This document shows positions 1 through 10,801 of a stretch of DNA of 64,000 nt, piece by piece. Each line of letters starts with the position of its first letter. The stretch's first letter is position 1. Source of the DNA: Nymphaea colorata. Taxonomy: Eukaryota > Streptophyta > Magnoliopsida > Nymphaeales > Nymphaeaceae. The stretch spans positions 19,793,716 to 19,857,715 of the forward strand of contig NC_045144.1 in the NCBI RefSeq assembly GCF_008831285.2, written 5' to 3'. The notes beneath the pieces are model-generated. The model saw nothing but the letters and a program-made list of their open reading frames with translations. It made no database searches and was not told where the DNA came from. Made by a program: the position numbers and the translations under genes.

Positions 1-236
1 ACTCCATAATCCAAACTTCCATATATCACTAATGATCGAAAAGGAAGAGCCGAAGAGGAAAACAAGAAGCCACATAAAACACCGTTAATATGCACAAAAG
101 ATGCTTAAATTACAGCGAATCAAGAACAGAGAAAAAGCAAAACGCAAAGAAACAAATCCAACAACCAAAAGCTTCACGGCGACAAACCAAATAAGACCAA
201 TCATGAACAACCAGACGGGAACCAGAAAAACGAAAC

Positions 237-684
237 CTTCTTATCGACGAAGCACAGAAGGTCGTCGGGGACTCCTTTCAACCTCTGGTAAACAGGTCCG
301 ACAACCATCTTCACGGTGCCCTCGACGGCTTCGACGCCGGACCTCAGCGGCCCAGAATTCTCCTTGGCCTGCCCATACAAGGCCGAGACGCACGCCAGGG
401 CTCTGATCGCCGCCACGCGGAAGAACCCCAAGTGCTTGAGATTGCCTTCCCGATTCTCCTGCAAAACCACCGAGAACCCTTAATCCACCAAACGGAGAAA
501 TGGAAGGAAAGAAGAAAGGAACAAAAATCAACCGATCCTGGAAACAGGATAATCCAGAATATGAAGACCGAAAACCCATTTTCCCTCTCCTATTTCTCGA
601 TCAAACATTCATATCTCAAAAAGCCATCGAAAAGAAGAAGGAAGAGGGAAAACAAGGTTTCCTGCTTACCTGATCCGTGGCCAT
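237..684 (-). CDS. REF/SRPP-like lipid-droplet protein, 5' part (partial gene)
   Basis: Two exons are visible: exon 1 at 670-684 encodes MATDQ and ends in a CAG|gtaag donor, and exon 2 at 237-458 follows a tttgcag acceptor and adds 74 residues in phase 0. The exon 2 protein contains LKHLGFFRVAAIRAL, KENSGPLRSGVEAVEGTVK, VGPVYQRLKGVPDDLL and FVDKK, which is the conserved N-terminal half of the rubber elongation factor / small rubber particle protein family (also called SRP or LDAP). Family proteins coat lipid droplets and act in stress and lipid storage. A full-length member is usually about 200-250 aa, so the remaining exon(s) lie left of the window; bases 1-236 read as intron. The donor after DKK is AAG|gtttcg, less typical than the first one. 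The 5' UTR and promoter lie above 684. Confidence 0.85.
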
Positions 685-1756
685 GATCGACCAAACAATT
701 CTCCCTTCCCTGCTTCTTAGCTTCTCCCCCTACGTTTCCTCTCCCTGTCTACCTCCGTCTCTATTTTTCTCTCTGATTTCTATGGGCTGCTGGCACTAGA
801 AGTTAGAAGGAAGAAGGCGTTCTGGAGACTTCTTCGTCCTTTCGGTGGGAGGAAGAACTTTCGATCCTGACCGTCCGCCTCAACTCTTAGATCGATTTTC
901 GGTTCGGGTGCGACCAGGAATCTCGTAACGTGGCAGAATCTTAGAGCGACCGGCACGTGGTGGCGCAGATTCCCTTGCAGAAGGCCGAGACGAGACGAAC
1001 GAGCCGACAGACAAGATCCGCTCGGGTGTCCGAGACGCGAGCCGGTGAAACCTGGGACTTTTTTTAACTTGATTAGTTCTTTACATACGAAAATAAATTT
1101 TTACAGCATCATAATGTTAAAATGTAGTTGGCAACCATATTTTGTCTTAAAAAATTAATTTTATAAGTAACGTTTTATGAATTCTTAATTAAGTTAGTCA
1201 AATTAATTCTTATGTTTAATTGATCTACATGTTCTGTATCTCTATGTGTATCCATTCAACTATCCTGTTGTTAGTGTTGTGGTTGGAATGTTTTCAATCT
1301 ACATATGCAAAAAATTACAAATCTTCTACGTGTAAAACCAAAAATTATACATATCATAATTTTGACAAATTTATGGTTCTGACTATTTTACAAATCAGTG
1401 GACTCTTGGATGTTGTTGGATGGTAAAATATTTGAAAATTATACCGAAAATATATTATAACAAACACATTAGCAACTAATGATGTTTTTGTATTCTTTTG
1501 TACTGGTTTATTGAACATTTGGCTGCAGTTTTTAAATTTTAGTTATCCGGTGATATCTGACATATATATATATATTGAAAATTAAAGTAACTTTCCAAAA
1601 TATCATGATTTTTCAACAAAAGTTACTGATTAAGAGCTGAAAATTTTGGTTTTAAAACAACAAGACAATCGATTGTCAGGCAATGTTAGGACACTTACAT
1701 ATATCACAAAGTAAATATTAGAAGACCTTAGTGTAAAAGGAAGGAAATTTGAAGGG

Positions 1757-1801
1757 CTGGTGTGGGCAGTTGCCCACACCAGTCTATGTGCTCCGCCACT
1801 G
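1757..1801. mobile_element. Right end of a hAT-like miniature element
   Basis: The stretch ends in CTCCGCCACTG, the terminal repeat seen in the complete copy at 52312-52514, and is preceded by the palindrome TGTGGGCAGTTGCCCACA, which recurs in related elements at 41.6 kb and, degenerate, at 33.4 kb. No matching left end is visible, so this is a truncated copy or its left end has decayed. Confidence 0.5.
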
Positions 1802-2105
1802 GTGATGATAGCAGGAGGCGATGAGGATTTTATATTTATGTAAACGTTTGGAAGGTTAATTAAAGGGCACGGTAATGGGGACGCAGAATCCAGGTTTTTC
1901 AACAGACTGAGGAAGGTGCAGTGCACTTATTTTCTCTTCTGTAGATTCGTCATCACATTACTCCGACTCTTATTTGCCTGAGCTAAAGTTAAGGTGCATA
2001 ATGGAAAGTTGCTGTATGCGTCGTCAGGTTCCCTGGACTCACAGATACACATGTTGTTGGACTTATCAAACAAGGCCAAATGAACAGATTACAAGTACTA
2101 AGTTG

Positions 2106-2107
<2 letters not shown>

Positions 2108-2175
<68 letters not shown>
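2108..2175. repeat. (TA)n microsatellite
   Basis: Pure TA dinucleotide run of about 34 units. It opens spurious Tyr-Ile reading frames on both strands. Confidence 0.98.
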
Positions 2176-2181
<6 letters not shown>

Positions 2182-2349
2182 TTTTTGTAGAACTAATATT
2201 TAAAAATTTGTTACCATCAGTAAACCTGTCACAGTACCAAAAACTTTGGCTTATACTATTTTCTAGCAACAAATTTTTAAATTTTAACCATTTGGAATAT
2301 CTAACATTCTCCAACAACATTGAATTATCATTTTTTTTCTCTTCCTTTG

Positions 2350-2351
<2 letters not shown>

Positions 2352-2391
<40 letters not shown>
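2352..2391. repeat. (TA)n microsatellite
   Basis: Pure TA run of about 20 units, 180 bp from the previous one. Confidence 0.98.
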
Positions 2392-2394
<3 letters not shown>

Positions 2395-3459
2395 AGAAGT
2401 TTTTTCTCTTTGAATCCACCAATGCTAAGGCGGCAAAATTTTTGTACAAAGAAAAATAAAAAGAAAACTTTTGGAAGGAAAGAGGGTAAGGGAAAACTTG
2501 AAAATGCGGAAGTTCAAGCAGTTGTTACAATGTAAAGTTTAGTTGTTACAATCTAAAGTTTACATACATGTTATAAAATATGTGGACTAATACAAAAAGT
2601 GTGCATATTGATTACGGGCTATGTGCGATTAACTTCATTAACAGTTCATAAAGTATCTCGTTTGGAATTATTTCATAGAAGTTACGAACTACCTGCTTGT
2701 ATTGTTGTGAATATGTGCTGAAATATTAACTGTCAAACTTTCAGTCTTTTGATTTTGATTTCTCTCTTTTGATAGTTGCTAATTTAATACGGTTTAGTAG
2801 TCTTATCCATCTATATTTATATATCCAGTTTAGTAGTCATATCTATATATTATTACATATAAAGTTTTTTTATCAAAAAAAGTTTAATTAAAGTGTGCAT
2901 TTAAAATGGTCAGTTTGACATAATTCAGCTGCGCGCATTCAATGTGGTTCAATGTGCTGTGTCTGAGAAGCACCAACAGGAGTGTTGATATGGGTGCGTG
3001 CGATACGACCCATTTAAAGGTCAGGAATAATGAGAATTGTATGTATGACATGATCTATACTTGCGAAAGTATAGATCTCTTATAGTTAAGAGCGGCACGC
3101 ACGGCCAACACAGGTGCACCAGCTCATGTCACATCGGGTTTATTATCATTATGGAATTGCAGGATAAATGTGAACCGAGACTCAGAGTCAGAAGAAACAG
3201 GGTATTAAATCGCCTTTGACGAACACTTAACAGTGAACACTAGCAAGGCAGAGTGATCAGATCAACACAACAGAACAACATCAAGATACACAAGTTAGTA
3301 AACTTAGCATCCCAAACTACTGAACATTTCCCCATCTTTGCACAAAGTGGCATTGATTCACCAAAGAATTGCAGCCACAGTGGATCCTCAAGACATGCTT
3401 TCACTCGCTGTCCATTTTCCATTGAATATCTGCAGCTGAACCCGCTTTTGCTTTATTTT

Positions 3460-3460
<1 letters not shown>

Positions 3461-3492
<32 letters not shown>

Positions 3493-3498
3493 TATACA

Positions 3499-3534
<36 letters not shown>
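3461..3534. repeat. (TACA)n/(TA)n compound microsatellite
   Basis: Several TACA units grade into an imperfect TA run. Confidence 0.95.
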
Positions 3535-3536
<2 letters not shown>

Positions 3537-4255
3537 CACAAAAAGTTAGATGTATAGTATAAGCCACATGGAATATTCAAGGAAAAGTTATAGTTCCAGG
3601 CTTAGAGTTCAAAGCAGACGTTTACACTGCCGAAAGTGGAACTCATATCGAGAGAACATCCAAGAAGCAACTTCATAGACAATCCCAAAGAAACTATAGA
3701 TTTAAAGTGATTGTAAAAGGATCAAACTATTTCTCTGCAGAATGAAACTTTTTACAGGAATCAAGAATTCAAGCTCATAAACATAAATATAGCCGCAGGA
3801 AGGCAGACATTTGATAATAACGTTGAGAGACAATGCCCTGGCAGTTAGAAATCAACATGGTTCAAGAACACCAGAGGCTCGACCACACAATGTAGAGATA
3901 CTCTGCTCATATAAACAAAGTTAACAGAAGTAATTCACTTTTTCATTGTAAATGTCACTCAAGATAATACAAAATGGTCCAAGAAAGGGTGGAGTAATTC
4001 TTTTTGCAGTCACCATGACATATTCAAGAGCCTTTTCATAAGAAAGGCAATGAAACACCGACCTCTTTCTGTAGACATTATAGCAGAGCCAAGTTTCCCC
4101 ATCCATGGGGAATGGAAAGGAACACTGACTATCACCCCAAAATTCTAACCCCAACCAACAATCTCTTATAGGAGAATGACTGAGACACAGGCAACTGACA
4201 ATCCCACAAAGTAAGGTTCAAGGAACAAATATTACAAGGAGAAAGGGAAAGAGCC

Positions 4256-5838
4256 TTAGCAGCAGGAAGACTTGAAGTTTTTCTCCTCATACACGTCCTT
4301 CTGGCTATCAACAAGATTCACCCTGTTCATTGACAGTTCTTTCTTGTATACTTCAGAATTCAGGACCTTTCTGCTCACACCATTGTAGATTTCCTTTATC
4401 ACAACCTCAAAAGCTGCTTTGACATTTGTGGAGTCCAATGCGGAGGTCTCCATGAAGAACAACCCTTCTTTCTCGGCAAACTCCTTTGCTTCTTCCACGC
4501 TGACATCCCTTAAGCTCTCCTGATCACACTTGTTGCCGACCAACAATTTTGCCATGGTGACATCTGAATGAGCTGCATTTTCACCAGAAGAAAATAAAGT
4601 AAACAAGGGTCCTCAAAAAGATGGAAGATGAAAAAGCAGAAGCCAAAAAGGAGAAACACACTGAAAAGCAAAAGATTCAGATAAACCAATGGGATCGGGT
4701 TTTAAGCTTCCCATCATTGCCAAAGGCCTTGCAACTCAAGACACACCCATCACCATGAACAAAATTTGATCAATACTCCATGGTATTCTGTTTCAGAAAA
4801 ATTTCCTTAAAGATCTCAAGGAAAAGCAGACACTCAACTGTTGCAAAAGAGACATTATCTCAGAATACAAATTTGACCACGAATACAACTTTTACCCCTT
4901 CGAATGAGATTGAAATAAATTAACCCTTTAATTGCTAAAAGAATTAAAAGAAGCTTTTGCAGATGTTGAAAGAGATGGCACAAAGATCAAATTCCTTAAT
5001 CCGCTTCCTATAACAAGACACTCAACTGTTGCAAAAGAGACATTATCTCAGAATCCAAATTTGACCACGAATACAACTTTTACCCCGACGAATGAGATTG
5101 AAATAAATTAACCCTTTAATTGCTAAAAGAATTAAAAGAAGCTTTTGCAGATGTTGAAAGAGATGGCGCAAAGATCAAATTCCTTAATCCGCTTCCTATA
5201 ACAAAACCAACAAACAAAATTGTTCGATGTATTTTACACCAAAGCGAAACAGAACAGATCAAAGGAATTAGAGACCAACACAGACCAACTCCCATATAAA
5301 TCGTGCAGACCAACTTTTTACTGGTCCTGGTTATTGTAGCAATTTCTATAGGAAGCCACAAATTAACTCCAAAAACTAGAGAATAAAACCATTAAGAAAA
5401 TACCAAAAAAAAGGATTAGAAAAAAGAAAGTAAAAAAAAAATTACCGATGAGAAAGAAAGGAAATGCAGAGAAACTCAAAATAATGAGAAGGGGCGAGGA
5501 AGAAGCATACTCTTCAGCTCCTCGAGCCACCTATCGATGTTCTCGAAGGTGCTCCGGCGGGTGATGTCGTAAACGATGAGAGCACCGACGGCACCCCTGT
5601 AGTAGGCGGAGGTGACGGCCCTGAACCTCTCCTGTCCGGCGGTGTCCCAGATTTGGGCCTTCACCTCCCTCCCCTCAATCTCCATGCTCTGCGTCTGGAA
5701 CTCCACCCCGATGGTCGCCTTCGAATTCTGATTAAACTCGTTCCTCGCGAACCTCGACAGTAGGTTCGACTTCCCCACCGCCGAATCCCCTATGATCACT
5801 ATCTTGAACAGGTAGTTCTCCCCTTCGTCGTCCTCCAT
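4256..5838 (-). CDS. RABA5: Rab GTPase, RABA5 type (Rab11-like)
   Basis: Two exons, 5511-5838 and 4256-4572, join across a GTATGC...GCAG intron in phase 1 to give 214 aa. The nucleotide-binding boxes are all present: GDSAVGKS (17-24), the switch I threonine in TIGVEF (42-47), WDTAGQE (64-70), GNKCD (122-126) and ETSAL (151-155). The protein ends in SSCC, a double-cysteine geranylgeranylation signal for membrane attachment. The effector region and the conserved DSTNVK-AFE-V-KEIYN-VSRK stretch place it in the plant RABA (Rab11) group that directs trans-Golgi/recycling-endosome traffic to the plasma membrane and cell plate. The RABA5 subclade is my best reading from the [19 protein letters not shown] start and the [11 protein letters not shown] tail, and is less certain than the RABA assignment. 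The intron holds a 188-bp tandem duplication. Confidence 0.93.
4828..5203. repeat. 188-bp tandem duplication in the Rab intron
   Basis: Copies at 4828-5015 and 5016-5203 are nearly identical, both beginning AGACACTCAACTGTTGC. It lies entirely inside the intron and does not touch the splice sites. Confidence 0.95.
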
Positions 5839-6880
5839 CTTCCTCCCTCTCTCTCACAAGTGCAGCTCAGTCAGACACCAACATTGCCTGAGTTTCCACT
5901 TTTAAGCTGCCGCCATCCGTTCTTGCTTCCTTCACTTTCCTTGTTTACACGATGGTTGCTTCTAAACTCTATAGGCAGAGAGAGCCTGAGAATCTTCAAA
6001 ATCTGAGGACAAAAAGAGAAGGGAGTCCAGAGAATCCTCAAAATTTAGAGCCAAGAAGAGAAAGAAGGTAGTCTCTTCGGAGGAGAGAAAAACAAGGAAA
6101 GAACCACCAGCAAACGCAAAGATTTCTTGGGTTTCGTGGAATAATGGCGGGCATTAACAAACAGGGAGGAGACCGGAGACGTCCCAAGGAAGATGACCTC
6201 CTGGGATTGTATGAAGTGGCGGGTCGAAGCGGCGAGCAACAACCACGCAGATAGAGAGAGAGAGAGAGAAAAGGAGGCGGACAGGGGTGTAATAAAGGAT
6301 TTTGTCGGGTGGCGGCCTGAATTTTCGGCGCATGCGAAGGATCCTTCGGGTAAAAAGAGGGAAATCTTTAAACGCCCGGATTTTTATACTTATATACAAA
6401 TGCCGTCATTTTTCTCGTCAACAGTATCTTATGATCCACATTTCTATTTTCGACCTTAATTTTCTTTATTTCTTTCCACGCTCACACTCTCTCTAAATAG
6501 TTGATGAAATAACACATTGACTGCCATTGATTCAGTTGAATTAGACTTCTTTTATTATTTATTTTAAAATAAATAATATACTAATTTGAATGATCAAAAA
6601 ATGGAAAAATAAAAAGAATTTGACAAGATTCGTGTTTGCTTGTCTCATTTGCGTGAGGGGGACCTACGAATCGTTTCATTTTGGCGACGGGAGAATATTG
6701 CTTCATAGGTTTCCAAGTAGGGAGAATGTTTTCTAGTGAAAGTTTGTCATTTCTATTGTATCATGTTCAATATGGGGCCGGCGTGAAGAGCTAGTTTAAT
6801 AGGTGCAACACGCAGAAAAGACATACTATTCTGTGTTATTTTGCGTGTTACATGATTGCTATTGTTAGAGGAGCTCTCTA

Positions 6881-7521
6881 GGGGCGTGTTTGATGGAGAG
6901 AACAATTAAAGACATATTTTTTTTATAATGTATGATTCAGGAAAACCATGTACTTGTTTTAAGAAATATCGATATAATTATCTTAAGTGTTTGAGTACTT
7001 AAAATAAGAACAATTATAATCGTCTCACGTTTGCTAAAAAAAAACAGAAAAAAGAAATAGATCATCCCTCCTGGAAACGTGTTTGAAAGGCACAATATTC
7101 TTCTTACAAGCATTCACCTAAGGGTTTGATGAGGTTAGTATTGTGGAATTCTAAAATTAAAATTATCATTTTTTATGTCCTGAAACTGTGTTATAAAAAA
7201 AAAAATTGATTCTGAAATCATAGACTGATTCTCTAATCAAAATTCTGGAATTGTGATTTTACCTTAAAGTGTGGAATTCGAAAATTTTAGAATTTTTTCA
7301 TCTCTTTTTAGGACGCATGTTATGACGGATTTAATTTATCAATTATAAAATTTTAATTGGTGTTTATCCATTTACACCATTTTAAATTTTAGAATCATAA
7401 TTTCAAACTATCAAACACAACGACAAACTAGAACCAGGATATTAAAATTCCAATTTCAAGTGGAATTTTGTTTTTAAAATTTTTATTATAGAATCAAAAT
7501 TCAAGGCCATCAAACGCCTCC
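6881..7521. mobile_element. Putative PIF/Harbinger-type (Tourist-like) MITE
   Basis: The left end GGGGCGTGTTTGATGG (6881-6896) is matched in inverse orientation by CCATCAAACGCCTCC (7507-7521). The flanks are CTA on the left and TTA on the right, resembling a three-base target duplication with one mismatch. The interior is AT-rich and non-coding. The GGGnnTGTTTG terminus is typical of plant Tourist-like elements; the assignment is inference. Confidence 0.5.
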
Positions 7522-8766
7522 TTAATATATTTAGTTGCCTAGATCTAACTCACTTATAACCTTATAAACAGCTATTTTTACAGTGTGTACGGGTAGAACA
7601 ACTGATTGCTTCGAGTAGCCTGAACTCTGCTGGGTTAATATAAAAAATATTTATTTAACATAAAATAAAACTTTTTGAATATAAAATATATTTTTAATAA
7701 TAAAATATATTATTACTAAAATAAAAATAATACTAAATACTTATCAAGCGGAATCGAGCCCCATCGGCTCTGGTCCAGGTCGGTTTTTTCATCCTCGAAC
7801 CTAGGCCCTATCAGGTCGGGTACCCGGCTTGATGCCACCTCTATTTATAACTTCATTCTTTGAGATATATATGGACTCGATTTTTGCTAACAACTAACAA
7901 AGTATAGTCAATTTGTAGTGAGTGGGAGGGAATTCCACCAGCAAAGCTAGTGAGAGGCCGAAGCTTTTTTGAGTGTTCTCTAAGTGTGAAGATGATTTAG
8001 CATATGCGTAGTCCTATGATACGCTCTTCAATTTGAAGTGTCACATATCACTGTTTACGACTCAAAAGAACAGCACCCACACGAATCAAACTGACAAGAT
8101 GTCAACAATACACCACTCAAGCCGACCAACTATGCTATGCCTATCGAAACAATTATGTTTAACATGCGATAGAGGAGAGCATTTTTGTCATTTAAAACGA
8201 AAAGTTATTTTTCATGTTTTCACTTCTATCCTTCTAAAAATAAAATCGTTAAAAATATTTTAGTCATTTTAATAAATAACCTGCTCCTGCAAAAGACTAC
8301 CAAGTAAAAACAATAACCATAACATTTTCCTCCTTTTAAAGTGCACAAGAACTGCTCACTCAAAAAATGGAGTCACGTGAGATGCAAAGTCAAGTACGTT
8401 TTGAGATGTATACGTCAATCTTAAAAGCCTTTTGGCAATTACCAGTAGAAATTTATCCCGTATCAAACAGTGAAAAATGTGAAGCCCATTATATGCGTTA
8501 AAATTAAATGACACTAAAGTGAATGGATTTTTATGTCAAACATGAACCAAATTTTATCGGAAAACTGCATTTTCCGCGGCTTCAAGTGAAGGACTCTTCA
8601 ATTTCAAAATTTTAGCTTTATAAAGAAGGTATCCGAGAATTGCTTTGCAAATAAATTTCAACGCCATATATAACAAACAGTATTGCTTTAAATCTCTTCC
8701 TAATTAATGCACTAATTATTCAGTATTTAGTCATCCAAATTGTGAGTAACTGGAGGATTTCTCCGT

Positions 8767-8796
8767 CCAAACATAGATAAAAAAAAATCTAAATAT

Positions 8797-8837
<41 letters not shown>

Positions 8838-8884
8838 CATATATATATATATATAAGATATTTAGATTTTTTATCTATGTTTGG
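8767..8884. repeat. Inverted repeat around a (TA)n core
   Basis: Arms of about 34 bp begin CCAAACATAGATAAA and end TTTATCTATGTTTGG, separated by TA repeats. The right arm differs by a 3-bp change in its A/T run. It could form a long hairpin. Confidence 0.9.
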
Positions 8885-10333
8885 ATATATATATGAGAAA
8901 GAAATAGAGAATTTTACGAGTGTAGCCAAATCAACTTTACAAGTGAAGCGTTTTAAAAAAATGAGTTAAACAGGGGCCAAACTAGAAGTTTCTAGCTGAG
9001 AAGTGAATTTAAAGAAAAATAGTGGTGTAAAGCTTGTCGTTTAGACTCTATGTTACGTATATAACAAACATGTCAACGGGTCATTTTATACCGATTGTAT
9101 AATTTAAATTATTATTCTACAGAAAAATAGCAGACTATAGTATGTAACTAATTTAAAATTAGCTAGGTCGCACATTTATTCTAAAAAATATGGGCCTCGC
9201 ACTTTCGAATTTCTTAGGACTCACTTCTCATGATCCACGAAACATGAAGTTATTCTGATCATCCACTATGATCATTCACCTCTGGAAAAAAAATGTAGGG
9301 CGTGACAGCATCATCTCAATTTATCTGAAAAACAAAGGGACCATGATAAAAGCGTGACTGGTAAGCTTGCAATTTCATCAACACGGCATGTTTCCGACAC
9401 TCATTGGTAATGGGGTCAACATTTTCATAAAGATTGATCGAGTTGATGCAATTTGTGGGGAACTGGTAGGCGGTTAGTATCTATTTCGGATTTCAGGGTA
9501 ATAATTTTTTATGTTGAAAAAAAGAAGCATTAGTATGAAAATTGAAGCATAATTGGAGCGCCTTACCGAAGCACAAAAAAAATGCATATTCCTCCTACTC
9601 ATCTAATGGTATCATAAGCTTTGGTCCATAAATGCAGTAGTTATGTCATTTTATATAAGATGAGCATAGAGCCAGGCCGAGCCGAGTTGAGCTGAGCACT
9701 TGATCCTCAGCTTCAACTCACTGAGCTTTGCTCGAATTATCAGACAATCACAAGTTAAAAGACAATAAGTGTATAGAAGATGCATGAACAAGGAATACTT
9801 ACCCTAAGGGAAGGTAGCATACTGGAAGAGGTAAGGTGGTCCGGCTCTTCTAAGGACTCAGGTTAAAGTTTTGAAGTAGTCACTATCACGTCTCAGTGCG
9901 CTCTACTTCTTGGCGGGCACAAAAGGAGAAATAGACTCTTTTAAGAGCAGTAGAATGAACCACTCATTCTTAATTGTTTACTCATCCTTAAGGGTTTGAA
10001 GATAGTGCAACTTAATTAACTTATTATTTTTGTTGAAATTAAGATTAACAAGATTAATATGAGCACAATTTTGATTAGTCGGACAACCTATTTGCAGATG
10101 ACATGAGAAATTCATGATATACGAAAACTATTCAAGCAGTAACCCTTCAAAATTTTCATTTTCCAACATTTCTAGCAGATTTTACATTTCCGGTTTATTT
10201 TTAGCGATGAGGGCGATGACCACAAAGCAAACACACATACACAGAACTCAGACCACAGAAATTCAGGCGACTCTCCCTAATTTACAGTCCATGTTTGACT
10301 GCGACACCTTGCAGCACCCAACCCAAATTCGAG

Positions 10334-10348
10334 CAATCAAACGCGCCC
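10334..10348. mobile_element. MITE terminal repeat overlapping the end of the first cystatin-like gene
   Basis: CAATCAAACGCGCCC matches the terminal repeat of the small element at 13701-13812 beside the second gene copy. The stop codon of the cystatin-like CDS (10337-10339) lies inside it. Confidence 0.55.
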
Positions 10349-10738
10349 TTGAGGAAGGACAGGCTCGAAGGACCGAAGAGTTTTGGGCTCACTAGGAACG
10401 ACCACCACAGAGACAACACACTCGTACACTTTGTGGAGGCCGGAACCGGTCTTGGCCTCCATGAGAAACCGGTAGCTCGTCATTCCCACCGCCCTGGTCG
10501 CCCACACCTGCCCTTCCAGCACTCTTACAAACACCAGCTTCGAAGTACCGGTGCCCTGCCCGTTGTGCTCCTTGGCCGCAAACTTGGCGGCGTCGATGAA
10601 CTCCGGCGACGTCCTGGCGCCGGCGACGTCCTTCCATGATCCGGGAGTAGGGGGAGTGTAGGAGGTGGCCATGGCTGCCATGAAGAAGAGGAAGAGGAAG
10701 AGGAAGAAGAAGGTGCTGGGTCGGAGCTGGGTAGCCAT
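10337..10738 (-). CDS. Phytocystatin-like secreted protein, copy 1
   Basis: Single-exon CDS of 133 aa. A hydrophobic signal peptide (about 1-25) is followed by a cystatin fold: an alpha-helix segment FIDAAKFAAKEHN (48-59) in the place of the plant LARFAV motif, then VLEGQVWAT (73-81) where active cystatins carry QxVxG, and a C-terminal VVPSEPKTLRSFEPV strand without the usual Pro-Trp. Family members inhibit papain-like cysteine proteases, but here the glycine of QxVxG is threonine and the second hairpin Trp is missing, so inhibitory activity is doubtful. It is a tandem paralogue of the gene at 13812-14201. The last four residues (QGRV) and the stop come from transposon-derived sequence. Confidence 0.8.
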   Translation of the reverse strand: MATQLRPSTFFFLFLFLFFMAAMATSYTPPTPGSWKDVAGARTSPEFIDAAKFAAKEHNGQGTGTSKLVFVRVLEGQVWATRAVGMTSYRFLMEAKTGSGLHKVYECVVSVVVVPSEPKTLRSFEPVLPQGRV

Positions 10739-10791
10739 GTCTGGTAGGGGTTCGGCTGCGTCGATGGCTGTTTCGGGCGATTGAAGCGGAG

Positions 10792-10801
10792 GCTATAAAT
10801 A
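10792..10801 (-). promoter_or_regulatory. Putative TATA element of cystatin-like copy 1
   Basis: A CTATAAATA/TATTTATAG block lies about 55 bp before the ATG, and an equivalent TATAAATAGG lies at the same relative place before copy 2. On the coding strand it reads TATTTATAG, an acceptable but not canonical TATA box. Confidence 0.45.

Larger units (their letters stand above)
685..4255. other. Spacer between REF-like and Rab genes
   Basis: The first few hundred bases are the 5' UTR and promoter of the REF-like gene, GC-richer than the rest. Beyond about 1060 the DNA is AT-rich, with three simple-repeat tracts and the right end of a hAT-type miniature element near 1757-1801. The region directly below 4256 should hold the 3' UTR of the Rab gene. 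I see no other coding exon. Confidence 0.5.
5839..10336. other. Spacer between Rab and first cystatin-like gene
   Basis: The first few hundred bases are the Rab 5' UTR and promoter side. The rest is AT-rich and holds an inverted-repeat element at 6881-7521 and a hairpin at 8767-8884. Short reading frames here have no recognisable protein signature. I see no gene. Confidence 0.5.

Noticed and set aside
241-579. 112-aa minus frame overlapping the REF-like exon
   Set aside because: Shadow frame of exon 2; the REF/SRPP motifs are in the other frame, with proper splice sites.
1974-2396. 140-aa open frame
   Set aside because: Most of it is a TA microsatellite translated as Tyr-Ile repeats; no flanking gene evidence. 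The same holds for frames at 2066-2320, 3253-3549, 37965-38180, 56161-56430 and 60252-60473.
6045-6242. Possible 65-aa mitochondrial-like protein (minus)
   Set aside because: The N-terminus looks presequence-like by chance; it lies in the promoter/UTR side of the Rab gene and has no homologous domain or supporting structure.
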